From assembly GCA_052143895.1 (NCBI GenBank), contig JBKQRT010000179.1, forward strand, positions 1 to 64,000: a stretch of 64,000 bases of DNA, read 5' to 3'. Numbering within the stretch: position 1 is the first letter of the stretch; every line of letters begins with the position of its first letter. The notes below the pieces were generated by a model that was not told the origin of the DNA, searched no databases, and saw nothing but the letters and a program-made list of their open reading frames with translations. The translations under genes and the position numbers were made by a program. Shown here piece after piece: positions 36,981 through 44,704 of this stretch. This DNA comes from Bog-756 sp052143895 (GTDB lineage: Bacteria; Actinomycetota; Acidimicrobiia; Acidimicrobiales; RAAP-2).

Positions 36981-38168
36981 TCAGCCGTCGACGCCGAGGA
37001 TGAGGCCGCTGGTGGGCACACCCGTCCCGGCGGTGACCAGCGCATGGCGCACGTCCGGTACCTGGTTGACCGAACTGCCCCGCACCTGGCGGACGCCCTC
37101 GGCGATCCCGTTCATCCCATGGAGGTACGCCTCTCCCAGCTGGCCGCCGTGGGTGTTGACGGGCAGCCCGCCTCCGAGCTCGATGTTGCCGTCCCTGACG
37201 AAGTCCTTGGCCTCCCCCTTGCCGCAGAAGCCGAGCTCCTCGAGCTGGTAGAGGACGTAGGGGGTGAAGTGGTCGTAGAGCACGGCGGTCTGGATGTCGG
37301 CCGGCCTCAGCCCCGACGTCTGCCACAGCTGTCGGGCGACCGCCGCCATCTCGCCGAGGCCGGTGAGGTCGTCGTAGTAGTACGAGGTCATCATCTCCTG
37401 ACCCGGGCCCGCGCCCTGGGCGGCCGCCTCGATGACCACGGGGATGCTCGGGAGGTCCCGCGCCCGCTCGAGGGAGGTGACCACCAGTGCCTGCCCACCG
37501 TCGGTCTCCTGGCAGCAGTCGAGCAGGTGGAGCGGTTCGACGATCCAGCGTGACGCCTGGTGCTCCTCCAGGGTGATCGGCTTCTCGTAGAACCAGGCCT
37601 TGGGATTGGTGGCCGCGTGCTTTCGGTCGGCCACCGCCACCCTTCCGAGGTCCTCCGAGGTGGCGCCGGTCACGTGGAGGTAGCGCTGGGCGGCCATGGC
37701 CACCCACTGGGCCGGGGTCAGCAGCCCGACCGGCGCGTACCAGGCGAAGTTCGCCGTCTCGGCGTTGGGAACGGGCGCCCGGTCCTGCACGCCGGCGCCG
37801 AACCGGTTGCCGGAGCGTTCGTTGAAGGCCCGGTAGCAGACGACGACGTCGGCCACCCCCGACTGCACGGCCATCGCCGCCTGCTGGATGGTGGCGCAGC
37901 CGGCGCCTCCGCCGTAGTGGATCCGGCTGAAGAACGAGAGGTCGCCCATCCCCAGGCTCCGGGCGATCTCGATCTCCGGGTTGGTGTCCGAACTGAAGGT
38001 GACCAAGCCGTCGACCTCGGCGGGCTCGATCCCGGCGTCACGCAGGGCGAGGTCCACCGCTTCCGCTGCCAGTCGGAGCTCGCTGCGGCCGGACTCCTTG
38101 GAGAACTCCGTGGCGCCGATCCCGACGATGGCGGTGTTGCGAGTGAAGGAGTGGTGCTGCCCGCTCAT
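36981..38168 (-). CDS. ltp2: Ltp2-like thiolase-fold steroid aldolase
   Basis: 395 aa, starting MSGQHHSFTRNTAIVGIGATEFSKESGRSE, the SCP-x/lipid-transfer-protein thiolase opening. It contains FFSRIHYGGGAGCATIQQAAMAVQSGVADVVVCYRA, VLYDHFTPYVLYQLEELGFCGKGE and LPVNTHGGQLGEAYLHGMNGIAEGVRQVRG, with the paired tyrosines (in TPYVLY and EAYLHG) that in Ltp2 replace thiolase Cys/His chemistry. In mycobacteria Ltp2 works with the DUF35 domain of ChsH2 to cleave the 17-hydroxy steroid C22-CoA, releasing propionyl-CoA. Overlaps chsH1 by 4 bases. Confidence 0.88.
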   Translation of the reverse strand: MSGQHHSFTRNTAIVGIGATEFSKESGRSELRLAAEAVDLALRDAGIEPAEVDGLVTFSSDTNPEIEIARSLGMGDLSFFSRIHYGGGAGCATIQQAAMAVQSGVADVVVCYRAFNERSGNRFGAGVQDRAPVPNAETANFAWYAPVGLLTPAQWVAMAAQRYLHVTGATSEDLGRVAVADRKHAATNPKAWFYEKPITLEEHQASRWIVEPLHLLDCCQETDGGQALVVTSLERARDLPSIPVVIEAAAQGAGPGQEMMTSYYYDDLTGLGEMAAVARQLWQTSGLRPADIQTAVLYDHFTPYVLYQLEELGFCGKGEAKDFVRDGNIELGGGLPVNTHGGQLGEAYLHGMNGIAEGVRQVRGSSVNQVPDVRHALVTAGTGVPTSGLILGVDG

Positions 38169-38665
38169 CGTGCCGATCCGCCCGTCGAGGGGAGCCGGAG
38201 CCGGACCGTGCCAGTGACGTGGTCGCCGAGGCCGTTGCGGCCCCGCACGGACACCTCGACGCCACCCTCCCCGTCGGGCCCGGCAGCGTCGTCCTTGGCG
38301 GTGACCGTTCCGGTCAGGGCCATGGTGTCGTCGGGATAGTTCGGCGCGCCCAGCCGGATGTTCACGTCGGTCAGCACCCCTCCGGGTCCCGACCAGTCGG
38401 TCACGTAGCGCCCCACGAGCCCGTTGGTGGACAGGATGTTCATGAAGATGTCCTTCGATCCGCGCTCGACGGCCAGCACCGAGTCGTGATGGACGTCCTG
38501 GTAGTCACGAGAGGCGATGGCGGTGGACACGATGAGGGTGCGGGTCAACGGCAGCACCAGCTCGGGTAGTTCGTCCCCCACCGCCACCTCCTCGAACCGC
38601 AGGGTGGTGGGGCGGAACCCCGCGCCAGTCCTGCTCCTGCCCGCGCCGGCCGTCCCGGTCGTCAT
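38165..38665 (-). CDS. chsH1: ChsH1-like MaoC enoyl-CoA hydratase subunit
   Basis: 166 aa from ATG 38665, overlapping the chsE1 stop by 4 bases; a longer frame to 39124 is spurious. It carries the hydratase-2 motif with catalytic Asp and His in IASRDYQDVHHDSVLAVERGSKDIFMNIL, almost word for word the mycobacterial ChsH1 (Rv3541c) signature as I recall it. YVTDWSGPGGVLTDVNIRLGAPNYPDDTMALTG follows. It should pair with ChsH2 to hydrate the steroid C22 enoyl-CoA. Confidence 0.88.
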   Translation of the reverse strand: MTTGTAGAGRSRTGAGFRPTTLRFEEVAVGDELPELVLPLTRTLIVSTAIASRDYQDVHHDSVLAVERGSKDIFMNILSTNGLVGRYVTDWSGPGGVLTDVNIRLGAPNYPDDTMALTGTVTAKDDAAGPDGEGGVEVSVRGRNGLGDHVTGTVRLRLPSTGGSAR

Positions 38666-39822
38666 GCCGACACCTTGTGCCCGGCGCGCAGTTCGCCGAC
38701 CACCTGGCGCCCGAGCCGGGCCAGCTGGGCGCTCGGTGGCCCGAGGAGGAGCTCGATCTGCTTCCCCCACAGGAAGTACCGGTGGATCGGGTACGAGATG
38801 TCCGCACCCATCCCGCCGTGCAGGTGTTGGGTGGCGAAGACGGCACGCTGCCCGGCCTCGGCCGCGAACCACGAGGCCACGCTCACCGCCAGCAAGGCAT
38901 CCCGTCCGTTGTCGAGCCGCCAGGCGGCCTGCCACATCGTCACCCGGATCGACTCGGTGTCGATGGCGGCGTCGGCGGCCCGGAGCATCGTGCCCTGGAA
39001 GGTGGAGAGCGGGCGGCCGAACTGCTGACGGGTGTTGAGATAGGCGGCCGTCTGGGCGACCGCCGCCTCGGTGACGCCGACCTGCAGGGCGCACAGCCCG
39101 GTCCAGGCCCGTTCGAGCATCCACGTCAGCACCTCCTGGCCCTGCATCGGATCACCGCCAGCCAGCAGGTGGTCCGCCGCCACCCGCGCCCGGTCGAAGT
39201 GAAGGTGCGGGTGGATCTCACGGTTGGTGGTGACGGCTCGCTCGACGGTCACCCCGTCCGACCTCGGATCCACAACGGCCACCGCCACGCCACCGTCGAT
39301 CGAGATCGGGACCAGCACCCGGTCGGCCACGTGGGCGTGGGGGACGGCGAACGCCGTCCCGGTGAGCAGGGTGTCACCCCCGTCGCCCTCGCCGCGGACG
39401 GTCGGCCTGCCGGGACCGCCCACGGCCAGGTCCCCGGCCACATCGGTGAGGGCGGCGGTGAGCACGGTGTCCCCCGACGCCACCCCGGGCAGGACGGCGG
39501 CCTGCAACGACTCGGATCCGAACTCGGCGATGGGCAGGACGCCCAGGGCCAGCGTCGACCACAGCGGGACGGGAGCCACGACCCGGCCCTGACCTTCCAG
39601 GACGAGGGCCAGTTCGACCATGCCGTACCCGCCGCCCCCGTACGCCTCGGGCACCACCAGGCCGAGCAGGTCGGCGCGGGCCAGCTCGGCCCAGAGCTCG
39701 CGGTCGAACCGGTCGTCGGTGGCCTCGACCGCCTCGACCCGATCGGGCGTGACCAGTCCGGCGAAGACGCCCTCGACGGCCTCCTCGACCGCCCGTTGCT
39801 CTTCGTTGAAGGTGAAGTCCAT
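38662..39822 (-). CDS. chsE1: ChsE1 (FadE28)-like acyl-CoA dehydrogenase subunit
   Basis: 386 aa. An acyl-CoA dehydrogenase of the divergent FadE28 type: VPEAYGGGGYGMVELALVLEGQGRVVAPVP early, RQQFGRPLSTFQGTMLRAADAAIDTES mid, and HLHGGMGADISYPIHRYFLWGKQIELLLGPPS near the end, which parallels FadE28. In mycobacteria FadE28 and FadE29 form an alpha2beta2 dehydrogenase acting on the 3-carbon steroid side chain. The usual FAD/substrate loop after residue 120 is degenerate (AALTDVAGDLAVGG), as expected of the subunit that does not form a complete active site. It is about 45 residues longer than the mycobacterial protein. Confidence 0.87.
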   Translation of the reverse strand: MDFTFNEEQRAVEEAVEGVFAGLVTPDRVEAVEATDDRFDRELWAELARADLLGLVVPEAYGGGGYGMVELALVLEGQGRVVAPVPLWSTLALGVLPIAEFGSESLQAAVLPGVASGDTVLTAALTDVAGDLAVGGPGRPTVRGEGDGGDTLLTGTAFAVPHAHVADRVLVPISIDGGVAVAVVDPRSDGVTVERAVTTNREIHPHLHFDRARVAADHLLAGGDPMQGQEVLTWMLERAWTGLCALQVGVTEAAVAQTAAYLNTRQQFGRPLSTFQGTMLRAADAAIDTESIRVTMWQAAWRLDNGRDALLAVSVASWFAAEAGQRAVFATQHLHGGMGADISYPIHRYFLWGKQIELLLGPPSAQLARLGRQVVGELRAGHKVSA

Positions 39823-39832
39823 CAGCTCTTCC

Positions 39833-40873
39833 TCATCTCGTCTGCGTCGACCCGGCGCCGGCGTCCACCGGCGCCGGACGGAACACGGGCAACGTCAGGT
39901 CCTCGTCGAACTCCTCGAAGGTGGCGATCACCGGCATGCCGATGGCCACCGTTTCGCCGGTGATACCGTCCACGTTGGCCACCAGTCGCGTCCCTTCTTC
40001 GAGCTCGACCAGCGCCACCACCAACGGGTAGTCGAACGCCGGCACCTGCGGGTAGTGGTTCACGACGAAGCTGTAGATGGTGCCGCGACCCGACGCGGTC
40101 ACCGTGTCCCAGTCGAAGGACCGGCAGTGGGCGCAGGCGGGGCGTGGCGGGTGGCGGAGCGTGCCGCACGCGGCGCAGCGCTGGATCAGCAGCTTGTGCT
40201 CCTTCGCCCCCTCGAAGAAGAACCGGTTGTCCGGGGTGAGGGCCGGGCGGGGCCGCTTGGGGCGGCTGGCCGGGGCGGCCGGTGCCTCCGCCTCCGATGC
40301 CTTCGGCCGGGGCGCGAACTTGAGGATGCGGAACCGCATGGTCGCCACCGGCTCGCCGTACTGATCGGTGAACTCGACGCGGGTCGTGACGAACCGCCCG
40401 ACGCCAAGGCCGGTGGTCTTCTCCGACGACACCGAGTCGATGACCGACGTGACCTCGAGCAGGTCGCCGGGCACCAGGGGTCGCTCGTAGTGCTGGTCGC
40501 AGTCGGTGGCCACCACCGAGGTGAACCCGGCGGCGTCGAGGAGGGACATCAGGCTGTCGTGCGGCGAGCCCGCCGCGGGTCGTCCTTCGGCCTTGGCGGC
40601 ATCGGCGTCCAACGAGGCCCGCAGCCCACGCATGACCCAGGCCTGCAGCATGGTGGGCGGGGCGATGATCCCCGGAAAGCCCTCGGCTCGTGCGGCCTCC
40701 TCGTCGACGTAGACGGGGTTGTAGTCCCCCATGGCCTCAACCCAGTGGCGGATCATCGGCACGTTGACGGGATCCGGCGCCCGGTGGGGAGGGCCGGTGG
40801 CGAGGCCCACGAAAGCCTGCAGCTGTTGGTCGAGCGTGGCGCCGTCGGCGGTCGCTCCGCCGGATGCGCTCAC
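39833..40873 (-). CDS. chsH2: ChsH2-like MaoC/DUF35 fusion
   Basis: 346 aa in two parts. Residues ~15-190 are a MaoC-like hotdog whose catalytic motif is altered (MGDYNPVYVDEEAA, Tyr where GDxNPxH has His), fitting a structural rather than catalytic role. Residues ~215-330 are a DUF35 domain with rubredoxin-like zinc ribbon CAACGTLRHPPRPACAHC and OB-fold strands (GTIYSFVVNHYPQVPAFDYPLVVALVEL). This is the ChsH2 (Rv3542c) plan; its hotdog part completes the ChsH1 hydratase and its DUF35 part activates Ltp2. It overlaps chsE2 by 4 bases and is 10 bases before chsE1. Confidence 0.9.
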   Translation of the reverse strand: MSASGGATADGATLDQQLQAFVGLATGPPHRAPDPVNVPMIRHWVEAMGDYNPVYVDEEAARAEGFPGIIAPPTMLQAWVMRGLRASLDADAAKAEGRPAAGSPHDSLMSLLDAAGFTSVVATDCDQHYERPLVPGDLLEVTSVIDSVSSEKTTGLGVGRFVTTRVEFTDQYGEPVATMRFRILKFAPRPKASEAEAPAAPASRPKRPRPALTPDNRFFFEGAKEHKLLIQRCAACGTLRHPPRPACAHCRSFDWDTVTASGRGTIYSFVVNHYPQVPAFDYPLVVALVELEEGTRLVANVDGITGETVAIGMPVIATFEEFDEDLTLPVFRPAPVDAGAGSTQTR

Positions 40874-42030
40874 CTGGCCGACCGCTTCATGCCCAGGCCG
40901 GCCATGGCCAGGATCTCCCGTTGGATCTCGTTCACCCCGCCGCCGAACGTGTTGATCTGGGCCTGTCGCCCGGCCCGCTCCAGCTCACCGTGGAGCACGG
41001 CCCCCGGCGTGTACGGGACGAGGTACCCCGCGGCGCCGACGATCCCGAGCAGCCGCCGGTAGATCTCCACGGTCGACTCGGTGCCGAAGACCTTCACTGC
41101 TGACGAGTCGGCCGGGCCGAGGGTGTCGGCGGCCACGGCGGCCGTCATCCGCCAGTTGAGCAACTTCTGCGCCTCGAGCAGGGCGTAGGTGCGGGCCAGG
41201 TCGGCCTGCACCCACTCGACGTCGGCGATCCCCTCGGCGAGGGCCCACTCGGCCGTCTCGCTCCACAGGCGCTGGGCCAGCGCACTGACCGCGGCCAGGC
41301 CCACTCGCTCGTGATTGAGCTGACCCGTGATCAGGCGCCACCCTTCGTTGGGCCCTCCGACCAGGGCCGAACGCGGCACCTTGACATTGTCGTAGTAGGA
41401 GGCGGTCGTGGCCACCCCGCCGACGGTGACGATCGGCGTGCACGAGAACCCGGGGGCGGAGGTCGGGACCATGAAGATGGAGATCCCCTTGTGCTTGGGT
41501 GCGTCCGGGTCGGTGCGCGCCGCCAGCCAAATGTAATCGGCCTGGTCGGCGCCGCTGGTGAAGACCTTGTTGCCGTTGATGGTCCACTCGTCCCCGTCCA
41601 GCACCGCCCGGGTCCGGAGCGAGGCGAGATCGGTGCCGGCCTCGGGCTCCGTGTAGCCGATGGCGCAGTTGATCTCCCCTGCCAGGATGCCCGAGAGGAA
41701 GAAGCTCTTCTGCTCCTCGGTGCCGTAGCGCATCAGCATCGGGCCGACCGTGTTGAGGGTGACGAAGGGGAACGGGGCCCGCGCCCGCTGGACCTCGTTG
41801 AAGAAGATGAACTGGTCGGACGTCGGGCGCCCCTGTCCGCCGAACTCCTTCGGCCAGCCGATGCCGAGCCACCCGTCCTTGCCCATCCGCCGCACCAGGC
41901 TGCGGAACACCTCGCCGCCCTCGCGCTCCGTGTCGAGGGCCCGGCGGACGTCGTCTGTCAGCAGCTCGGCGAAATAGGACCGTAGTTCGGCCCGCAGGGC
42001 GAGCTGCTCTGGCGTCTCCTCGAGGTGCAT
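40870..42030 (-). CDS. chsE2: ChsE2 (FadE29)-like acyl-CoA dehydrogenase subunit
   Basis: 386 aa from ATG 42030 (MHLEETPEQLALRAELRSYFAELL), the same length as FadE29. A GGAGG-like site lies 11 bases upstream; the frame open to 42186 is not conserved. LVRRMGKDGWLGIGWPKEFGGQGR, AIGYTEPEAGTDLASLRTRAV (FAD-binding), NGNKVFTSGADQADYIWLAARTDPDAPKHKGISIFMV and INTFGGGVNEIQREILA closely follow FadE29. It is the first gene of the igr-like operon and should form the FAD-binding partner of ChsE1. Confidence 0.9.
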   Translation of the reverse strand: MHLEETPEQLALRAELRSYFAELLTDDVRRALDTEREGGEVFRSLVRRMGKDGWLGIGWPKEFGGQGRPTSDQFIFFNEVQRARAPFPFVTLNTVGPMLMRYGTEEQKSFFLSGILAGEINCAIGYTEPEAGTDLASLRTRAVLDGDEWTINGNKVFTSGADQADYIWLAARTDPDAPKHKGISIFMVPTSAPGFSCTPIVTVGGVATTASYYDNVKVPRSALVGGPNEGWRLITGQLNHERVGLAAVSALAQRLWSETAEWALAEGIADVEWVQADLARTYALLEAQKLLNWRMTAAVAADTLGPADSSAVKVFGTESTVEIYRRLLGIVGAAGYLVPYTPGAVLHGELERAGRQAQINTFGGGVNEIQREILAMAGLGMKRSAR

Positions 42031-42433
42031 GACGTGTGATCCCTCCGCTCGTTGCCGTCTGGCTTCCGTCTCTTCCGGCCTGCTCCGGACCGGCTCGTCC
42101 GACCGGGACGCTCCGCCTCGGTCGTGGTCGGGATGACCGAGGCCACGGAGCACCACCGTGGCCCCGGCACCACGTGCCACGGCCAACCCGGTCCCCCACC
42201 TGCTCTGTGCTGCTCGCCGCTCGGTCGTTCCCCTCGTCCTCCGAGGCGCGACCCACTACGGGATGCGCCATGCTGGCACCGTCTCGCACAGCGATGCGCC
42301 CGATCCGGTGGCGGGAGCATGCTGCTGGCCTATGATAACTGATACAGGTTCTAGAAACGTCATCGCCGACGAAGGCCGAGCCGGGCCGGCGTCACACGGC
42401 GTCCGCCAGCACCAAGCGACCGGGGGAACCACT
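42031..42433. other. Divergent chsE2-cyp125 promoter region
   Basis: About 400 bases with no credible gene; frames open across it are extensions of the flanking genes. It contains the KstR-like site at 42340 inside a local AT-rich patch (42330-42360), the likely core promoter area. Confidence 0.55.
42340..42353. promoter_or_regulatory. KstR-like half-degenerate operator between chsE2 and cyp125
   Basis: On the minus strand TAGAACCTGTATCA fits TnnAACnnGTTnnA at seven of eight fixed positions (GTA for GTT). It lies 81 bases before the cyp125 start in an AT-rich patch. Confidence 0.45.
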
Positions 42434-43666
42434 ATGGAAGTCACCGACATCGACCTGTGTGATCCTCAGAACTTCGTCGAGGGGGTCCCTCACGAGTGGT
42501 TCGCCTTCCTGCGCAGGGAGCTTCCCGTGCAGTGGCATCCGGACCCCGACGGCTTCGCCGAGGGCTTCTGGTCGGTCACCCGCTACGACGACTGCGTCGG
42601 GGTCAACCGCGACTACGAGCACTTCTCCTCCTACCGCTCGGCTGCCCTCTTCCACGACATGGACGAGGACGCCCTCGCCCAGCAGCGCATGATGATGCTG
42701 AACATGGACCCACCGATGCACACTCGGTACCGGCGCCTCGTCAACAAGGGCTTCACCCCCCGGATGATCCGGGATCTCGAAGCCAAGGTGGTCTCGTCGA
42801 CCGACGGCATCCTCGACGCCGTGTGCGAGCGGGGCTCAGCCGACTTCGTCGAGCAGATCTCCGCCGAACTCCCCCTTCAGGTCATCGCCGACCTGATGGG
42901 CGTTCCCCAGGACGACAGACATCTGGTGTTCGAGTGGTCGAACAAGATGATCGGGTCGGACGACCCCGAGTACCAGGTGAGCGCCGACGCACCGGCCCAG
43001 GCGGCGATGGAGCTCTTCGCCTACGCGGACGAGCTCTGCGCCAAGAAGCGGCTCGACCCCCACCAGGACCTCTTCAGCGTCCTCACTCAGGCAGAGATCG
43101 AGGGCGACCAGCTCACCCAGCTCGAGCTGGACCTGTTCTTTCTGCTGCTGGCTGTGGCGGGGAACGAGACCACCCGCAATCTCATCTCGGGTGCCATGGT
43201 GGCGTTCTTCGACCACCCCGACCAGTGGGAGCGCCTGCGGGCCGACCGCTCGCTGCTCCCATCGGCCATCGAGGAGATGCTCCGCTACGTATCGCCGGTG
43301 ATGCACTTCCGTCGCCAGGCCACCGCCGACGTGGTCATCGGCGACCAGAAGATCGCCGAGGGAGACAAGGTCGTCTTCTGGCACATCTCGGCCAACCGGG
43401 ACGAGTCGGTGTTCGCCAACCCCGACGCGTTCGACGTCGGCCGCACCCCCAACAACCACATGGCCTTCGGCGGGGGCGGTCCGCACTTCTGTCTCGGCGC
43501 CAATCTGGCCCGGATGGAGATCCGGGTGATGTTCGACCGCCTGCTCGACCGGCTGCCCGACATCCACCTCGACGGTGACGTGCAGCGACTGCGCTCCAAC
43601 TTCATCAACGGCGTGAAGCACATCCCGGTCGCCTTCACGCCGTCGGCGCCGGTCGCTGCCGGCTAG
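42434..43666 (+). CDS. cyp125: Cytochrome P450, CYP125-like steroid C26/C27 monooxygenase
   Basis: 410 aa from ATG 42434 (MEVTDIDLCDPQNFVEGVPH), with GGGGGA upstream. P450 landmarks: MMMLNMDPPMHTRYRRLVNKGFTPR, I-helix LAVAGNETTRN, K-helix ExxR in EEMLRYVSPVMHFRRQA, and heme loop FGGGGPHFCLGANLAR with Cys ~353. The pattern, including SNKMIGSDDPEY and NGVKHIPV near the end, closely follows mycobacterial CYP125, which oxidises the terminal methyl of the cholesterol side chain. Its divergent placement against the igr-like operon supports that. A ferredoxin partner is not in the window. Confidence 0.88.
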   Translation: MEVTDIDLCDPQNFVEGVPHEWFAFLRRELPVQWHPDPDGFAEGFWSVTRYDDCVGVNRDYEHFSSYRSAALFHDMDEDALAQQRMMMLNMDPPMHTRYRRLVNKGFTPRMIRDLEAKVVSSTDGILDAVCERGSADFVEQISAELPLQVIADLMGVPQDDRHLVFEWSNKMIGSDDPEYQVSADAPAQAAMELFAYADELCAKKRLDPHQDLFSVLTQAEIEGDQLTQLELDLFFLLLAVAGNETTRNLISGAMVAFFDHPDQWERLRADRSLLPSAIEEMLRYVSPVMHFRRQATADVVIGDQKIAEGDKVVFWHISANRDESVFANPDAFDVGRTPNNHMAFGGGGPHFCLGANLARMEIRVMFDRLLDRLPDIHLDGDVQRLRSNFINGVKHIPVAFTPSAPVAAG

Positions 43667-43702
43667 CCCTACTGCGCCGAGCACAGAGCGGACGTCCCCA
43701 CC

Positions 43703-44596
43703 ATGCGCTTCCACCAGGCGATCACCTTCCTTCCCCTCGACGAGGTCCGCGGGCTGGCCACCTCCTGCGAGGGCATGGGGTACACCGGCCTGTACCTCTC
43801 CGACCATCTGTTCAACCCACGCGACCTCACCTCGAGGTACACGTATTCGAAGGCGCCGGACGGGGCCCCGTTCTGGGAGAAGGAGACGTCCTGGCCCGAT
43901 CCGATGTGCCTCATCTCCGCGCTGTCGTCGATCACGACCACGCTGACCTTCACCACCGGCGTCTACATCGCGCCGGTCCGGGACCTCATCACCGTGGCCA
44001 AGTCCGTCGGCACGGTGGCGGTGCTGTCCGACAACCGGGTCCGGCTCGGCGTCGGCGTGGGCTGGTGCGAGGAGGAGTACGTCCAGACCGGCCAGGACTT
44101 CCGCACCCGCGGCAAGCGCCTCGACGACATGATCCCGGCACTGCGGGCGCTGTGGAAGGGCGGCTGGGTCGAGTACCACGGCACCCACTACGACGTGCCC
44201 GCGTGCCAGATGAACCCGTCACCGAGCCTGCCCGTCCCCTTCATCGGCGGTGGCGACTCGGAGCCGGCGCTTCGCCGGGCCACCACCCTGTGCGACGGGT
44301 GGGTCAACACCGGGGCGGCCACCCCGGACGAGGCGTTCGCCCAGGTCGAGCGCGTCAAGGATGGGCTCAAGCGGGCGGGCCGCGAGCACGAGCCGTTCTC
44401 GATCTACGTGGCCGTCCGGGCCGTTCCCGACCTCGACCTGTACCGGCGGCTCGAAGATGCCGGTGTCACCGATCTGCTCTGCGCACCGTGGATGTCGGTG
44501 CGGGCCGCCGACGGCGACACCCCCGAATCGTTGCACCAGGCCCGGCTCGACGTATGCGAGCAGTTCGCCGAGCACGTCATCGCCGGCATGGCCTGA
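43703..44596 (+). CDS. LLM-class F420-dependent oxidoreductase (TIGR03619-like)
   Basis: 297 aa. The luciferase-like barrel is shown by MRFHQAITFLPLDEVRGLATSCEGMGYTGLYLSDHLFNP, LTFTTGVYIAPVRDLITVAKSVGTVAVLSDNRVRLGVGVGW and PVPFIGGGDSEPALRRATTLCDGWVNTG. It follows cyp125 by 36 bases on the same strand and is probably co-transcribed. Substrate unknown. Confidence 0.87.
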   Translation: MRFHQAITFLPLDEVRGLATSCEGMGYTGLYLSDHLFNPRDLTSRYTYSKAPDGAPFWEKETSWPDPMCLISALSSITTTLTFTTGVYIAPVRDLITVAKSVGTVAVLSDNRVRLGVGVGWCEEEYVQTGQDFRTRGKRLDDMIPALRALWKGGWVEYHGTHYDVPACQMNPSPSLPVPFIGGGDSEPALRRATTLCDGWVNTGAATPDEAFAQVERVKDGLKRAGREHEPFSIYVAVRAVPDLDLYRRLEDAGVTDLLCAPWMSVRAADGDTPESLHQARLDVCEQFAEHVIAGMA

Positions 44597-44650
44597 GGGA
44601 CGTCCGCCCGGGCGTGCAGCCAGTCGCGGCCCTGATGGGGCCCGCTCCCA

Positions 44651-44690
44651 GTCGGGTGACGCGCCGGTCGGGTGACGTGCGGGTCGGGCT
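44651..44690. repeat. Short tandem repeat between convergent genes
   Basis: GTCGGGTGACG(C/T)GC(C/G)G occurs at 44651-44666 and 44667-44682, with a third partial copy after it. It is a 16-bp tandem repeat in the gap between the LLM and NCS1 genes; no function is evident. Confidence 0.5.
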
Positions 44691-44704
44691 GCGGGGCGGT
44701 CCGG

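Noticed and set aside
38666..39124. Longer start for chsH1
   Set aside because: The extension is antisense-like sequence inside chsE1; the ATG at 38665 overlaps the chsE1 stop in the operon's usual way.
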